Numbered from the stretch's first letter, positions 1 to 8,178 are shown. The stretch is DNA of 64,000 nucleotides from Rhodospirillaceae bacterium (GCA_006969625.1 CP030885.1:2491430-2555429), one strand, 5' to 3'. Made by a program: numbers and translations. The notes: generated by a model not told the origin, from the sequence alone.

Positions 1-430
1 CCTCGACGATCTCCCAGTCCCGGTCGAGGCGCGCCGAACCCGCCGCGCGCACGGCAGCGACGGCATCCGGGTCTGTAGTGTAGCGCTCGGGATACGCCTC
101 CAGCAGGTCGGCGGGGTAGGCCTCGCAGGCCAGGAACAGCAGCCAGCGCAGCACCCAGGCGCGGTCGGGGCTATCGGGCGGCGGCAGCAGGCCGGCTTCC
201 GGCACCAAGTCGGCGAACCACAGGCAGATCGCCGCGGACTCGGTGATCACGCGGCCGTCTTCCAGCACCAGGGTCGGCACTTGGCCCATCGGATTGAGCG
301 CGCGAAGCCCGGCGTACGCCGACGCGTCGTTGCGGACGTCCGTCCGCACTCGCTCGAGGGCGATTCCGGCCTCGGCCGCCACCGCCTCCGGCGCAAAGGA
401 GCCGCAACGCACGTTCCAGTACAGCTTCAT
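1..430 (-). CDS. Glutathione S-transferase family protein, C-terminus outside window
   Basis: The N-terminal 143 residues of a glutathione S-transferase-like protein; the rest lies left of the window. The thioredoxin-fold half is clear: an opening MKLYWNVRCGSFAPEA, a cis-Pro segment NPMGQVPTLVLEDG, and the ESAAICLWFAD glutathione-contact region, followed by the start of the all-helical domain. It begins at the ATG at 430. It is a close paralogue of the next gene (588-1220), roughly two-thirds identical over the shared part by eye, so the pair is a tandem duplication. The substrate cannot be told from sequence; bacterial GSTs of this kind conjugate or reduce electrophiles in the cytoplasm. Confidence 0.85.
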   Translation of the reverse strand, partial: MKLYWNVRCGSFAPEAVAAEAGIALERVRTDVRNDASAYAGLRALNPMGQVPTLVLEDGRVITESAAICLWFADLVPEAGLLPPPDSPDRAWVLRWLLFLACEAYPADLLEAYPERYTTDPDAVAAVRAAGSARLDRDWEIVE

Positions 431-491
431 CCCAGCCCTCTCGATTCTGACTATGCCGCGAGCGTGCCGCCTCGCCTGGTGCGGGACAAAG

Positions 492-524
492 GAGAATGCC
501 TCATGGCACGCATGAGCCATTCTC
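492..524 (-). terminator. Hairpin terminator after GST gene 588-1220
   Basis: A 14-base inverted repeat (492-505 with 511-524, one mismatch, 5-base loop) lies 63 bases past the stop of the leftward GST gene. On the minus strand it is followed by a short T-rich CTTTG tract. It closely resembles the hairpin at 1279-1309, so the two were probably copied together with the GST gene. Confidence 0.6.
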
Positions 525-587
525 GCGTCTCGACATGGACGCGGTCCGCCGGCCCTCGCTGACGCGACGCGAAGACCGCCGCCGTGC

Positions 588-1220
588 TCAAAGTCGGTTA
601 CTCATTTCGTACTCGGACCAAAGCGGCGCGATCCTCGGACGCTCCATGACCGCATCCAGCAGGCGGCCGAGCTTCGGACAGCGTGCGACCTGGGTGCGCG
701 GCTCGCGGTGCCAGGCGAGCAGCATGGCCGCGTAGATGTCGAAAACGGTCAGAGTGTCGCCGAGCAAATAAGGCCCCTCCCCGAGCGCCGTCTCGACGAG
801 GCTCCAAGCCCGATCCATGTGTGCGGAGGCAGCGTCCCGCACCGCCCCGATCCCGCCCGGCTCCGTGGTGTAGCGCTCCGGATCGGCTTCGCGCTGATCG
901 GCCGGATAGACTTCGCACGCCAGGTACAGCAGCCAGCGCAGCACCCAGGGACGCTCCAGGCTTCGGCCCGGCGGAAGCAGACCGGCCGCCGGTGCGCGAT
1001 CGGCGAACCAGATGCAAAGGGCGGCGGACTCGGTCATCACGCGGCCGTCGTCCAGCACGACCGTCGGGATCTGCGCCATCGGATTGAGATCGCACATCTC
1101 CTGGTAGCCCGACGGCGCCGCCCGCTCGTCCGCGCGCACCCGCTCGTAGGCAATGCCGGCCTCTGCAGCCACCGCCTCCGGCGCGAAGGAGCCGCAGCGG
1201 ACGTTCCAGTACAGCCTCAT
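588..1220 (-). CDS. Glutathione S-transferase family protein
   Basis: A complete 210-residue GST-like protein, normal length for the family. Residues 1-80 form the thioredoxin-like domain (MRLYWNVRCGSFAPEA, NPMAQIPTVVLDDG with the cis-Pro, then TESAALCIWFAD for the glutathione gamma-glutamyl contact). The helical C-terminal domain follows, with the DTLTVFDIYAAML segment typical of the N-capping region. No catalytic Cys, Ser or Tyr at the usual early position can be assigned with certainty. The gene sits between two matching hairpins and next to its paralogue at 1-430, so it is probably its own transcription unit downstream of the valine operon. Confidence 0.88.
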   Translation of the reverse strand: MRLYWNVRCGSFAPEAVAAEAGIAYERVRADERAAPSGYQEMCDLNPMAQIPTVVLDDGRVMTESAALCIWFADRAPAAGLLPPGRSLERPWVLRWLLYLACEVYPADQREADPERYTTEPGGIGAVRDAASAHMDRAWSLVETALGEGPYLLGDTLTVFDIYAAMLLAWHREPRTQVARCPKLGRLLDAVMERPRIAPLWSEYEMSNRL

Positions 1221-1278
1221 TGCACTTCCTCCAAGCGATCTCGGAAAAACTGCCCGGCAATCGAGAACGGCACAAAGC

Positions 1279-1309
1279 AGAAAGCCTCATGGCGCGCATG
1301 AGGCTTTCT
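1279..1309 (-). terminator. Hairpin terminator of the valine-degradation operon
   Basis: A perfect 13-base inverted repeat (1279-1291 with 1297-1309) around a 5-base loop, just past the stop of the 3-hydroxyisobutyrate dehydrogenase gene. On the minus strand it is followed by TGCTTTG, a weak T tract. It is nearly the same hairpin as at 492-524. Confidence 0.65.
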
Positions 1310-1333
1310 CGTACACGGCAAGGGCGGAAGCGA

Positions 1334-2233
1334 TCAGTCCTCGGCAGCGATCAGCTTGATGATGGCCGAGTAGTCGAGGTCGCCGTGGCCGGCGTTGGCG
1401 AAGAGCGTGTAGAGCGCCGCCGCCTCCGCCCCCAGCGGCGTCGCCGCACCGGCCTCCTGCGCCGCCGCCTGGGCGAGCTGCAGATCCTTGTGCATCATCG
1501 CGGTCGAGAAACCCGGCATGTAGTCGCGGTTCGCCGCCGCCGTCTCGACCACGCCCGGCACCGGGTTGTGGTTCAGCATCGCCCAGTTCGAGCCCGAGGA
1601 GGTGGAGGAGATGTCGAACAGCACCTTGGGATCGAGCCCCAGTTTCTCGGCCAGGGTGAAGGCCTCGGCGTTGGCGATCATGGTGATGCCGAGGATCATG
1701 TTGTTGCAGACCTTGGCGACCTGGCCGTTGCCCGGCCCGCCGGCGTGGATCACCCGGCCGCCGACGATCTCCAGGTAGGGCTTGGCCGCCGCGAAGGCCG
1801 CGTCCGGGCCGCCGACCATCATCGTCAGGGTGCCCGCTTCGGCCCCGCCGACACCGCCGGAGACCGGCGCGTCGACCATCGGCATCCCCGCCTCGGCCGC
1901 CGCGGCGTGCACCGCGCGGGCACTGGCGACGTCGATCGTCGAGCTGTCGATCATCACCGTACCTTTCCGCGCGGCGGCGATGACGCCCGCCTGATCGTCC
2001 GCGCCCAGATAGACCGCGCGCACGTGGCGGCCGGCCGGCAGCATGGTGAAGACCGCCTCGACCCCGTCGGCCGCCGCGGCTGCGCTGTCGACCGTCTCGA
2101 TCCCGGCGTCGCGCGCCGCCTCGACCGCCGCGGGCATCACGTCGAAGCCCTTCACCGCGTGGCCCGCCGCCTTCAGGTTCCGCGCCATCGGCCCGCCCAT
2201 GTTGCCGAGGCCGATGAAGCCGATCTCCGCCAT
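1334..2233 (-). CDS. mmsB: 3-hydroxyisobutyrate dehydrogenase
   Basis: Oxidises 3-hydroxyisobutyrate to methylmalonate semialdehyde with NAD+, a late step of valine breakdown. 299 residues, the usual length. The N-terminus GFIGLGNMGGPMARNL is the Rossmann dinucleotide-binding signature of the beta-hydroxyacid dehydrogenases, and DAPVSGGVGGAEAGTLTMMV is the substrate-binding signature; GPGNGQVAKVCNNM carries the catalytic Lys and the Asn. The start at 2233 is chosen because the signature begins at residue 5 and GGGAGGAA lies just upstream. It is the last gene of the leftward operon that begins with isobutyryl-CoA dehydrogenase; a hairpin follows at 1279-1309. Confidence 0.95.
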   Translation of the reverse strand: MAEIGFIGLGNMGGPMARNLKAAGHAVKGFDVMPAAVEAARDAGIETVDSAAAAADGVEAVFTMLPAGRHVRAVYLGADDQAGVIAAARKGTVMIDSSTIDVASARAVHAAAAEAGMPMVDAPVSGGVGGAEAGTLTMMVGGPDAAFAAAKPYLEIVGGRVIHAGGPGNGQVAKVCNNMILGITMIANAEAFTLAEKLGLDPKVLFDISSTSSGSNWAMLNHNPVPGVVETAAANRDYMPGFSTAMMHKDLQLAQAAAQEAGAATPLGAEAAALYTLFANAGHGDLDYSAIIKLIAAED

Positions 2234-2271
2234 TCTTCCGTTCCTCCCGTTTTTCGTCCGGTCGGCTGCGC

Positions 2272-3336
2272 CTAGCCGAAAGTCAGGTCGCGCTCGCCGA
2301 GCGGGCGGAACCAGCTCTCCACCATCTCGTCGGTCACCTCGGCCAACGTCGCCGGCTGCCACTTCGGTGCGTGGTCCTTGTCCACCAGGACGGCGCGGAT
2401 GCCCTCGTAGAAGTCGTGCCCAGCCATGGCCGCCTGGCTCAGGCGGTACTCCATGGTCATACAGGAATCGAAATCGAGATCCTTGCCGCGGATCAGTTGC
2501 TCGGCCGTCACCTTCATGGAGGTCGGCGAGCGGCCGTTGAGGATCTCGAGCTGCGCCTTGGCCCAGTCGCCGCCGTCGGCCTCGAGCGCCGCCAGGATGT
2601 CGGCGATGCGGTCGCTGGCGAACAGCCGGTCGATCTCTTCCCGATGTTCGGCGAGCGGCGCCGGTCCCGGGTCGCCATCGAACTCGGCCACCGTGGCGTC
2701 CACTGCGCCGCGCGCGTCGTCCGTCTTGACGAGGTCGCTGGCCAGCGCCTCGACCAGATCCTCGTGCTGAACGCTCGGGACGTACTCGCTGGCAACGCCG
2801 GTATAGACGCTGTCGGCCGTCTTCAGGCGGGCGCCGGTCAGCGCCATCCAGAGGCCGATGCGGCCCGGCAGGCGCGGCAGGAACCAGCTGCCGCCGACGT
2901 CGGGGAAGAGCCCGATGGCCGTCTCCGGCATCGCCGCCAGGGTGCGGTCGCCGGCGATGCGGTGCGAGCCGTGCACCGACACGCCGATGCCGCCGCCCAT
3001 GACGATGCCGTCGATCAGCGCGACGTAGGGCTTGGGAAAGACGTGGATCGTGCGGTTGAGCCTGTATTCCTCGTAGAAGAAGTCGCGGGTCAGCCGATCG
3101 CCGTCCTTACCGGCCTGCCAGACCGCGCGCACGTCGCCGCCGGCGCAGAAGGCCTTCTCGCCGGCGCCGCGCACGACCACGGCCTTGACCGTCTCGTCGC
3201 TCGCCCAAGCCGCCATCTGCGGCTGCATCGCCCGGATCATCCCGAGCGTCAGCGCGTTCAGCGCCTTCGGCCGGTTCAGCGTGACCAGGGCCAGCGGCCC
3301 CTTGCGCTCGAACAGGATCTCGGGCTCTTCGCTCAT
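2272..3336 (-). CDS. 3-hydroxyisobutyryl-CoA hydrolase (enoyl-CoA hydratase/isomerase family)
   Basis: 354 residues of the crotonase fold, the length of HIBCH rather than of a simple enoyl-CoA hydratase (about 260). The CoA/oxyanion segment GAGEKAFCAGGDVRAVW and the active-site stretch VALIDGIVMGGGIGVSVHGS are present, as is the C-terminal extension typical of HIBCH (TMEYRLSQAAMAGHDFYEGI, then an AVLVDKDHAPKW end). It releases 3-hydroxyisobutyrate from its CoA ester in valine breakdown, directly before the neighbouring mmsB step. The start at 3336 gives MSEEPEILFERKG. It lies 38 bases before mmsB in the same direction. Confidence 0.92.
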   Translation of the reverse strand: MSEEPEILFERKGPLALVTLNRPKALNALTLGMIRAMQPQMAAWASDETVKAVVVRGAGEKAFCAGGDVRAVWQAGKDGDRLTRDFFYEEYRLNRTIHVFPKPYVALIDGIVMGGGIGVSVHGSHRIAGDRTLAAMPETAIGLFPDVGGSWFLPRLPGRIGLWMALTGARLKTADSVYTGVASEYVPSVQHEDLVEALASDLVKTDDARGAVDATVAEFDGDPGPAPLAEHREEIDRLFASDRIADILAALEADGGDWAKAQLEILNGRSPTSMKVTAEQLIRGKDLDFDSCMTMEYRLSQAAMAGHDFYEGIRAVLVDKDHAPKWQPATLAEVTDEMVESWFRPLGERDLTFG

Positions 3337-3460
3337 GGTGCGCGCGCGTGCCTCCCTCTTGCGTGTCGTGTCCGCCCGTCGGCGTGCGGGCGGCGGGACA
3401 GAAGCGCATGCGCGGCGGCTTGTCCAGCGGCGCACTGAGAGACCGTTCGAGGAGGCTTGG

Positions 3461-4921
3461 TCAGATCAGGTCAACGAAGACCGCGCTGCGCAGGAATTCG
3501 GCCTCGATGCTCAACAGTTCGCCGGCCCGCACCGGGCGCGGGCGCTCCAGGAGTTGCAGGCGCTGGGACCAGTGCGAGCCGCCGTCTTGGGGCGCCGAGC
3601 CGTAGACCAGCGGTCCGTCCGGTCCGACGCCCAGATCCAACTCGAACCACAGCATGAAGCCGACGGCGCTGCCGCCGTCGCTCGCCTCGACCTGCCGGCT
3701 GGCCGTGCCGGCGAGTTCGATCCGGCCGGCGAAGTCGAAGCTGAAGAGCTCGACCGGCGGGCTGAGCGCGCGATGCGGCACAAGGCGCATGTCCTCGACC
3801 ATCATGCGGCGCGGCGCATGCCGGTTGAAGGCGGACATGTCGAAGCCTTCAACGGTGTCGACGCGCTGGCGCGCGGCCAGGCGCTCGCTCTCGACGAGCT
3901 GGGCAAAGAGGCGCGCACCGCCCGGCAGCACCGGGGCTTCGGGGGCCAGCAGCGCCTCGCGCGCATGTCCGATGGAGCGCAGCGCCTCCTCGCCCAACAG
4001 CCCGGCGTCAAAGATCTCGCAGACCAGGAGATCGGCCGGACGCGGCAGGTCGACCCCGACCTGGCCGAGGAAGGAGAACTTCTCGACCACGCCGATACGG
4101 TCGGACAGGCCGTTGGTGGCGACGATCTCACGTGCCATGGCGGCGAGGTCCGGCATCGCCTCGAAACTGACCACCTGCGCCCCGGCGCGCGCCGCCAGCA
4201 TGGCCAGCAACCCGGCGCCGCAGCCGATCTCCAGGACCAGCATACCGGGCTTCACCGCGCGCTCGATGGCCGCGCGATAGACCCGGTTGCGGCGCGGGTC
4301 GTTGAGCATCGGGAAGTGCCAGCCGATCGCCCGCGACTGGGCGTTCTGCATGTTCTGGAGCAAGTTGTCGATCGGCGCCTGGAAGGGCGCCAGGGCGGCG
4401 GCGCGCGCGGTCTCGCGGTAGCCGGCGTCGCACTCCCCCGCCGCCCACAGGGCCTGACCGAGCCCGACCTGGGCATTGAGGTGGCGCGGCTGCAGTCCCA
4501 GCGCCTCACGGAACCTGGCCACCGCCGTCGCCGGCGCCCCGCGGCGCAGCTCCAGCTCGCCGAGATTGCTGATGACGTCGGGGTTCTGCGGCTTCAACGC
4601 CAGGGCCTTGCCGAGCGTGGCCGCCGCCTCCTCCAGTCGGCCGGCCGCAAGATGCAGTGCGCCGAGATTGTTGAGCAGCGCCACCTCGCTCGGGTCCTTG
4701 GCCAGCGCGGTGTCCAGGTGCCGCCGGGCCCCGTCCAGATCGCCCTGCTGATGCAGGATCATCGCCAGGTTGGCGTTGGCGTGCAGGTCGTCGGGGGCCT
4801 CCTGCAGATAGCGCCGGTAGTCCTCAGCCGCCACGGCAAGCTGGCCCGACTGCTGCGCGCGGAAGGCCCGCTCGAGCAGCGCCCGGCCGGTCGCGCTCTC
4901 AACTTCCGTATCGGACGACAT
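3461..4921 (-). CDS. TPR protein with protein-arginine-methyltransferase-like domain
   Basis: 486 residues in two parts. Residues 1-190 hold about five tetratricopeptide repeats (for example LLNNLGALHLAAGRLEEAAA near 84-103). Residues 215-486 are a class I SAM-dependent methyltransferase: motif I LVLEIGCGAGLLAMLAARAG at about 228-247, the acidic post-motif II residue in VSFEAMPD, and a loop CEIFDAGLLGEEAL at 301-314 that resembles the double-glutamate loop of PRMT7-type arginine methyltransferases (E302 and E311), followed by a beta-barrel-like half. The domain order recalls eukaryotic PRMT9 (TPR then PRMT), but only one catalytic half is present. It sits between two valine-degradation genes in the same direction. 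The target protein is unknown; arginine methylation is inferred from the loop only. Confidence 0.75.
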   Translation of the reverse strand: MSSDTEVESATGRALLERAFRAQQSGQLAVAAEDYRRYLQEAPDDLHANANLAMILHQQGDLDGARRHLDTALAKDPSEVALLNNLGALHLAAGRLEEAAATLGKALALKPQNPDVISNLGELELRRGAPATAVARFREALGLQPRHLNAQVGLGQALWAAGECDAGYRETARAAALAPFQAPIDNLLQNMQNAQSRAIGWHFPMLNDPRRNRVYRAAIERAVKPGMLVLEIGCGAGLLAMLAARAGAQVVSFEAMPDLAAMAREIVATNGLSDRIGVVEKFSFLGQVGVDLPRPADLLVCEIFDAGLLGEEALRSIGHAREALLAPEAPVLPGGARLFAQLVESERLAARQRVDTVEGFDMSAFNRHAPRRMMVEDMRLVPHRALSPPVELFSFDFAGRIELAGTASRQVEASDGGSAVGFMLWFELDLGVGPDGPLVYGSAPQDGGSHWSQRLQLLERPRPVRAGELLSIEAEFLRSAVFVDLI

Positions 4922-4992
4922 CTGCAGTCCCTCCCGCCAAGCGAGAGGAGCTTTTCCATCCCGTGGACGTCGGCGTCAATGGGCGAAGGCGG

Positions 4993-6132
4993 CTAGTCGG
5001 CCAGGAGCTTGCGGGCGACGATCAGGCGCATGATCTCGTTGGTGCCTTCCAGGATCTGGTGGACGCGCAGGTCCCGCAGGTAGCGTTCGATCGGGTACTC
5101 CCGGATGTAGCCGTAGCCGCCGTGGAGTTGCAGGGCTTCATTGACGATGGCGAAGCCGGCGTCGGTGGCGAAGCGCTTGGCCATGGCGCAGTGCCGGGTG
5201 GCGTCCGGGTCGCCGGCGTCCAGCAGGCTCGCCGCCTTGTGCAGCAGCAGGCGCGCCGCCTCCAGCTCGGTCACCATGTCGGCCAGCTTGAACTGCAGCG
5301 CCTGGAAGTCGGCGAGCGGCTGGCCGAACTGCTTGCGCTCCTTCATGTAGGCGCGCGCCGTCTCCAGGCAGAAGCGCGCGCCGCCGAGCGAGCAGGCGCC
5401 GATGTTCAGCCGGCCGCCGTCCAGCCCGGCCATGGCGATCTTGAAGCCGATCCCCTCCGCGCCCAGACGGTTGGCCGCCGGCACGCGAGCGTTCTCGAAG
5501 ATCACCGCGCGAGTCGGCTGGCTGTTCCAGCCGAGCTTCGCCTCCTTTTTGCCGAACGAAAGGCCGGGCGTGTCCTTCGGCACCACCAGGGCGGAGATGC
5601 CCTTCGGTCCCTCGCCGCCGGTGCGGCACATGACGACGTAGACGTCGGCGTCGCCGCCGCCGGAGATGAAGGCCTTCTGGCCGTTCAGCACATAGTGGTC
5701 GCCGTCACGCTCGGCACGAGTCTTCAGGTTGCCGGCGTCCGAGCCGTGCCCGGGCTCGGTCAGGCAGTAGCTGGCGAAGTGCTCCATGGTCGTCAGCTTC
5801 GGCAGCCATGCCTGGCGCTGCGCGTCGCTGCCGAAGCGGTCGATCATCCAGGCGGCCATGTTGTGGATCGAGATGTAGGCCGCGGTTGAGGGACAGGCCG
5901 CCGCCAACTCCTCGAAGATCAGCGCCGCGTCCTGACGGCTCAGCGCCGAGCCGCCGACGTCGTCGCGCACGTAGATGCCGGCGAAACCGAGGGCGGCCGC
6001 CTGGCGCAGCGTGTCGACGGGAAACACCTCGCCCTCGTCCCAAGCGGCCGCGTGCGGCGCCATCGCCTCCATGGCGAACTTGCGCGCCATGTCCTGGAAG
6101 GCCTGCTGTTCCTCGCTGAGCTGGAAGTCCAT
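4993..6132 (-). CDS. Acyl-CoA dehydrogenase, probably isobutyryl-CoA dehydrogenase
   Basis: A 379-residue FAD-dependent acyl-CoA dehydrogenase with all family marks: [16 protein letters not shown] (FAD and substrate contact), [18 protein letters not shown], the [13 protein letters not shown] signature, and a C-terminal [18 protein letters not shown] followed by EGTNEIMR, whose Glu is at the position of the catalytic base in ACAD8-like enzymes. The late EGTNE base and the HIBCH and HIBADH neighbours point to isobutyryl-CoA as substrate (valine pathway), though other short branched acyl-CoAs are possible. It is the first gene of the leftward operon and has a strong promoter about 50 bases upstream. 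Confidence 0.9.
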   Translation of the reverse strand: MDFQLSEEQQAFQDMARKFAMEAMAPHAAAWDEGEVFPVDTLRQAAALGFAGIYVRDDVGGSALSRQDAALIFEELAAACPSTAAYISIHNMAAWMIDRFGSDAQRQAWLPKLTTMEHFASYCLTEPGHGSDAGNLKTRAERDGDHYVLNGQKAFISGGGDADVYVVMCRTGGEGPKGISALVVPKDTPGLSFGKKEAKLGWNSQPTRAVIFENARVPAANRLGAEGIGFKIAMAGLDGGRLNIGACSLGGARFCLETARAYMKERKQFGQPLADFQALQFKLADMVTELEAARLLLHKAASLLDAGDPDATRHCAMAKRFATDAGFAIVNEALQLHGGYGYIREYPIERYLRDLRVHQILEGTNEIMRLIVARKLLAD

Positions 6133-6185
6133 CGTCTCGTCCGCCTCGGCCCCGGTGTCGCCGTCGCCCGAAAGGGCGGGCGCGG

Positions 6186-6213
6186 ATGATAGGCCGCCCC
6201 CCTATGCTGTCAA
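6186..6213 (-). promoter_or_regulatory. Sigma-70-type promoter of the valine-degradation operon
   Basis: Read leftward, a perfect -35 hexamer TTGACA (6213-6208), a 16-base spacer and TATCAT (6191-6186, five of six to consensus). The expected start of transcription is near 6179, giving an untranslated leader of about 47 bases before the acyl-CoA dehydrogenase start at 6132. This is the best promoter match seen in the window. Confidence 0.7.
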
Positions 6214-6349
6214 CGCGGCGGCGACGTCCAGGCGCGGGCAGCTTAAGTAAAATCTAATGGCGCTGGGCATCCGGGTATGCAGGATGCCGCAGCATCTCCG
6301 CGGCGGATCGTGCTGGCAGCAGGTCCTGGCGCGGCAATAAGAAGGCGGA

Positions 6350-6745
6350 ATGGGACGATCCATGCTAATCACGCAAGAAGAAGCCGACATGCACATTGGC
6401 GCACGCCTACGCCAATTGCGCCGTGCCCACGGCTTGAGCCAGGCGAAACTGGGCGAAATGCTGGGCCTGAGCTTCCAGCAGGTGCAAAAGTACGAACGTG
6501 GGATCAACCGCATCGGCAGCGGTCGCCTCTGGCAGGTCAGCCAGATGCTCGATGTGCCGATCACCTACTTCTTCGAGGGCCTGTCCGAACGCGAAAGCGG
6601 CGAGCCCTCCGCCGATGCGGCAATGGGCGGCAGCAGTCTGCCGCGCAACACGCTGCGCCTGGCGCGCGCCCTGAACGACATGCCGGAAGGCGACGTGAAG
6701 ACCGGCTTCCTAAAGTTGATAAAGGCCTTCACCAAAGCAGGCTAA
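6350..6745 (+). CDS. XRE-family transcriptional regulator
   Basis: 131 residues with a helix-turn-helix of the XRE/Cro type at about 14-70 (IGARLRQLRRAHGLSQAKLG, then LSFQQVQKYERGINRIGSG), followed by a short tail. The segment after the HTH (WQVSQMLDVPITYFFEGL) is shared with the other regulator at 36406-36780, and this architecture is widespread in Alphaproteobacteria. The start at 6350 is preceded by GAAGGCGG; an internal ATG at 6362 is an alternative. It is followed after 83 bases by an unrecognised gene in the same direction, which it may control. Its targets are unknown. Confidence 0.85.
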   Translation: MGRSMLITQEEADMHIGARLRQLRRAHGLSQAKLGEMLGLSFQQVQKYERGINRIGSGRLWQVSQMLDVPITYFFEGLSERESGEPSADAAMGGSSLPRNTLRLARALNDMPEGDVKTGFLKLIKAFTKAG

Positions 6746-6828
6746 AAAGGGCAAACTGCCGTCCATCGGCGGCGCGCCGGCTCCACCGGCCGGACTGCGC
6801 GGGCTTCGCGGGTCGGAGACGATGGGCG

Positions 6829-7785
6829 ATGGCAGGGCGCGGCAACGAGCGACGCGCACGGGCGGGCGGCGAAGCGCCGCGCGTGGACGGCGTCTACTGG
6901 ATCGACGACGAGGGGATCTGGCGCCGCCCGGATCCGACCAGCACGCTGACCCATGTGCGCGAGCCGATTTCGGAGCGGCACCAGGGGCACGCCTTTCGCT
7001 GGCTGGGTATGGTCCGCGCCCTGGTCCGCGGCAGCGAGTTGCACCTTAAGTGGGATGTCCGCCGCGTCGACGCTGCCAGCCTGGACGCGGCCGAGGCGTG
7101 CCTGGCCGCCGGCCGGCATGCGCCGGTGCGCCTGGAATTCTTCCATGGCGGCTGGCATCGGGAGACCTTTACCGACCCGCAAGCTGCGCTGCAGCGGCTG
7201 CGACGTGCGCGCGACTTCCGCCACGTGGACTTCATCGCGCCGCTGACCGTGGTGCGCGAGATTTCCCGCCCGCAGGGTCCGACCCGCGAGGATCTGCTGC
7301 GCCCCGACACCCCGCTGATCGAGCGCGCCCTGGCGGCCTGGGAGGCATCGCAGGCGGTCTGGGATCCGGAAAGGCCAATCGCCTGGCTGAGAGACCATCT
7401 CAGCGTCATGAGCCCGCCGCGCGAGCGCGTCAACGCGACGCTTGTCCATCATCTCGGCATTCAGCACGGCATCTCGCAGTTCCTGGGGCGCGAGGCCGCC
7501 GCCGCCATCCAGGGCACGCGCTGCGCCTTTCCCTGGGTGGCGCGGGAACAGCTCGGACGCCTCCTGGCCAGCTATCGCGAGGCCGATCTGAGCGGGCGCC
7601 CGCATCTGGAGGACATCCGCGTATTGACGCGGCGCACGGACGAGGAGCCGGCCTGGGTGCCGTACCGCCGCCTGGTGCTGCCGTGCCACACGCGCGACGG
7701 CAGGCCGATGATCCTCTCGCTGTGCGAGATCCGCCAGGACATTACCATCCCCTTCATGGGCGCGGTCGGCGGCAAGGCGGCGTAG
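6829..7785 (+). CDS. Conserved-looking protein of unknown function
   Basis: A 318-residue protein that I do not recognise. It opens with a short basic stretch and then VDGVYWIDDEGIWRRPDPTS; the first 130 residues alternate strands and helices and could be a small sensory (PAS-like) fold, but no motif proves this. The rest is soluble, rich in Arg and aromatic residues, with no signal peptide or membrane segment and no repeated or metal-binding pattern. Base composition and codon use look like those of its neighbours, which supports a real gene. The start at 6829 is chosen because GGAG lies 10 bases upstream. It follows the XRE gene and stands before the metY control region. Confidence 0.6.
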   Translation: MAGRGNERRARAGGEAPRVDGVYWIDDEGIWRRPDPTSTLTHVREPISERHQGHAFRWLGMVRALVRGSELHLKWDVRRVDAASLDAAEACLAAGRHAPVRLEFFHGGWHRETFTDPQAALQRLRRARDFRHVDFIAPLTVVREISRPQGPTREDLLRPDTPLIERALAAWEASQAVWDPERPIAWLRDHLSVMSPPRERVNATLVHHLGIQHGISQFLGREAAAAIQGTRCAFPWVAREQLGRLLASYREADLSGRPHLEDIRVLTRRTDEEPAWVPYRRLVLPCHTRDGRPMILSLCEIRQDITIPFMGAVGGKAA

Positions 7786-7853
7786 CGCGGTCCGCTGCGC
7801 CGGCGGCGCTTAGGGCTTGACGCCGCCGCACGCTTTGCGCATGGTCTGGATCC

Positions 7854-7908
7854 AGCGCCGATTTGAGCTTCAGCTTGCGGGCGCTTTACAAGTGCGGCTA
7901 AAGCGAGC
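7854..7908 (+). promoter_or_regulatory. SAM-II riboswitch aptamer, first of two in tandem
   Basis: Stem P1 pairs AGCGCC (7854-7859) with GGCGCT (7880-7885). The hallmark GATTTG follows the 5' strand (7860-7865), the loop ends in CAGCTTGC, and the 3' part holds GCTAAA (7897-7902). The loop GCTT (7873-7876) pairs with AAGC (7901-7904) and upstream loop bases pair with GAGC (7905-7908), giving the H-type pseudoknot of the SAM-II class. The motif senses S-adenosylmethionine and in Alphaproteobacteria controls methionine genes, which fits metY downstream. A terminator follows at once, so SAM binding should stop transcription. Confidence 0.85.
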
Positions 7909-7922
7909 GTGGACCGAAACGC

Positions 7923-7952
7923 CCCGCCCGGCTTTGCCGCGGCGGGTTTTTT
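7923..7952 (+). terminator. Intrinsic terminator, expression platform of the first SAM-II riboswitch
   Basis: CCCGCC (7923-7928) pairs with GGCGGG (7941-7946), extended by CGGC/GCCG around a TTT loop, and ends in six T residues (7947-7952). The 5' arm (7925-7930) can instead pair with CGGGCG at 7878-7883, which overlaps the 3' strand of aptamer stem P1, so aptamer and antiterminator exclude each other. Confidence 0.9.
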
Positions 7953-8021
7953 CGTGGCGCGCTCGCCGCGCCGCCGGTGTCGGTGCGTCCGGCATCGAAG
8001 GCCTAGCCGGCCCAACCGGCT

Positions 8022-8074
8022 CCCGGGATTTGAGGGGCAGCTTGCTCCGGGTCACAAAACGCTAAAGCGCCACC
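8022..8074 (+). promoter_or_regulatory. SAM-II riboswitch aptamer, second of two in tandem
   Basis: P1 pairs CCCGG (8022-8026) with CCGGG (8047-8051). GATTTG stands at 8027-8032, CAGCTTGC at 8038-8045 and GCTAAA at 8061-8066, the same order as in the first copy. The pseudoknot is longer here: GGGGC plus GCTT (8034-8043) pair with AAGC, GCC and CC (8065-8074) with one bulged A, about nine pairs. The pairing partners differ in sequence from those of the first copy while the pairing is kept. No T-run hairpin follows; GAGGGGC (8032-8038) can alternatively pair with GCCCCTC (8083-8089). The metY start is 105 bases downstream. Confidence 0.8.
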
Positions 8075-8178
8075 CAGTGTGGGCCCCTCGCCATCCGCTC
8101 CGCCGGCGCCGTTCGGCGGCGGCAGACGACGATCTCAGACGCGCCCGTTCCGCGAGCGCCCACAAGGAGACCTTGAGC

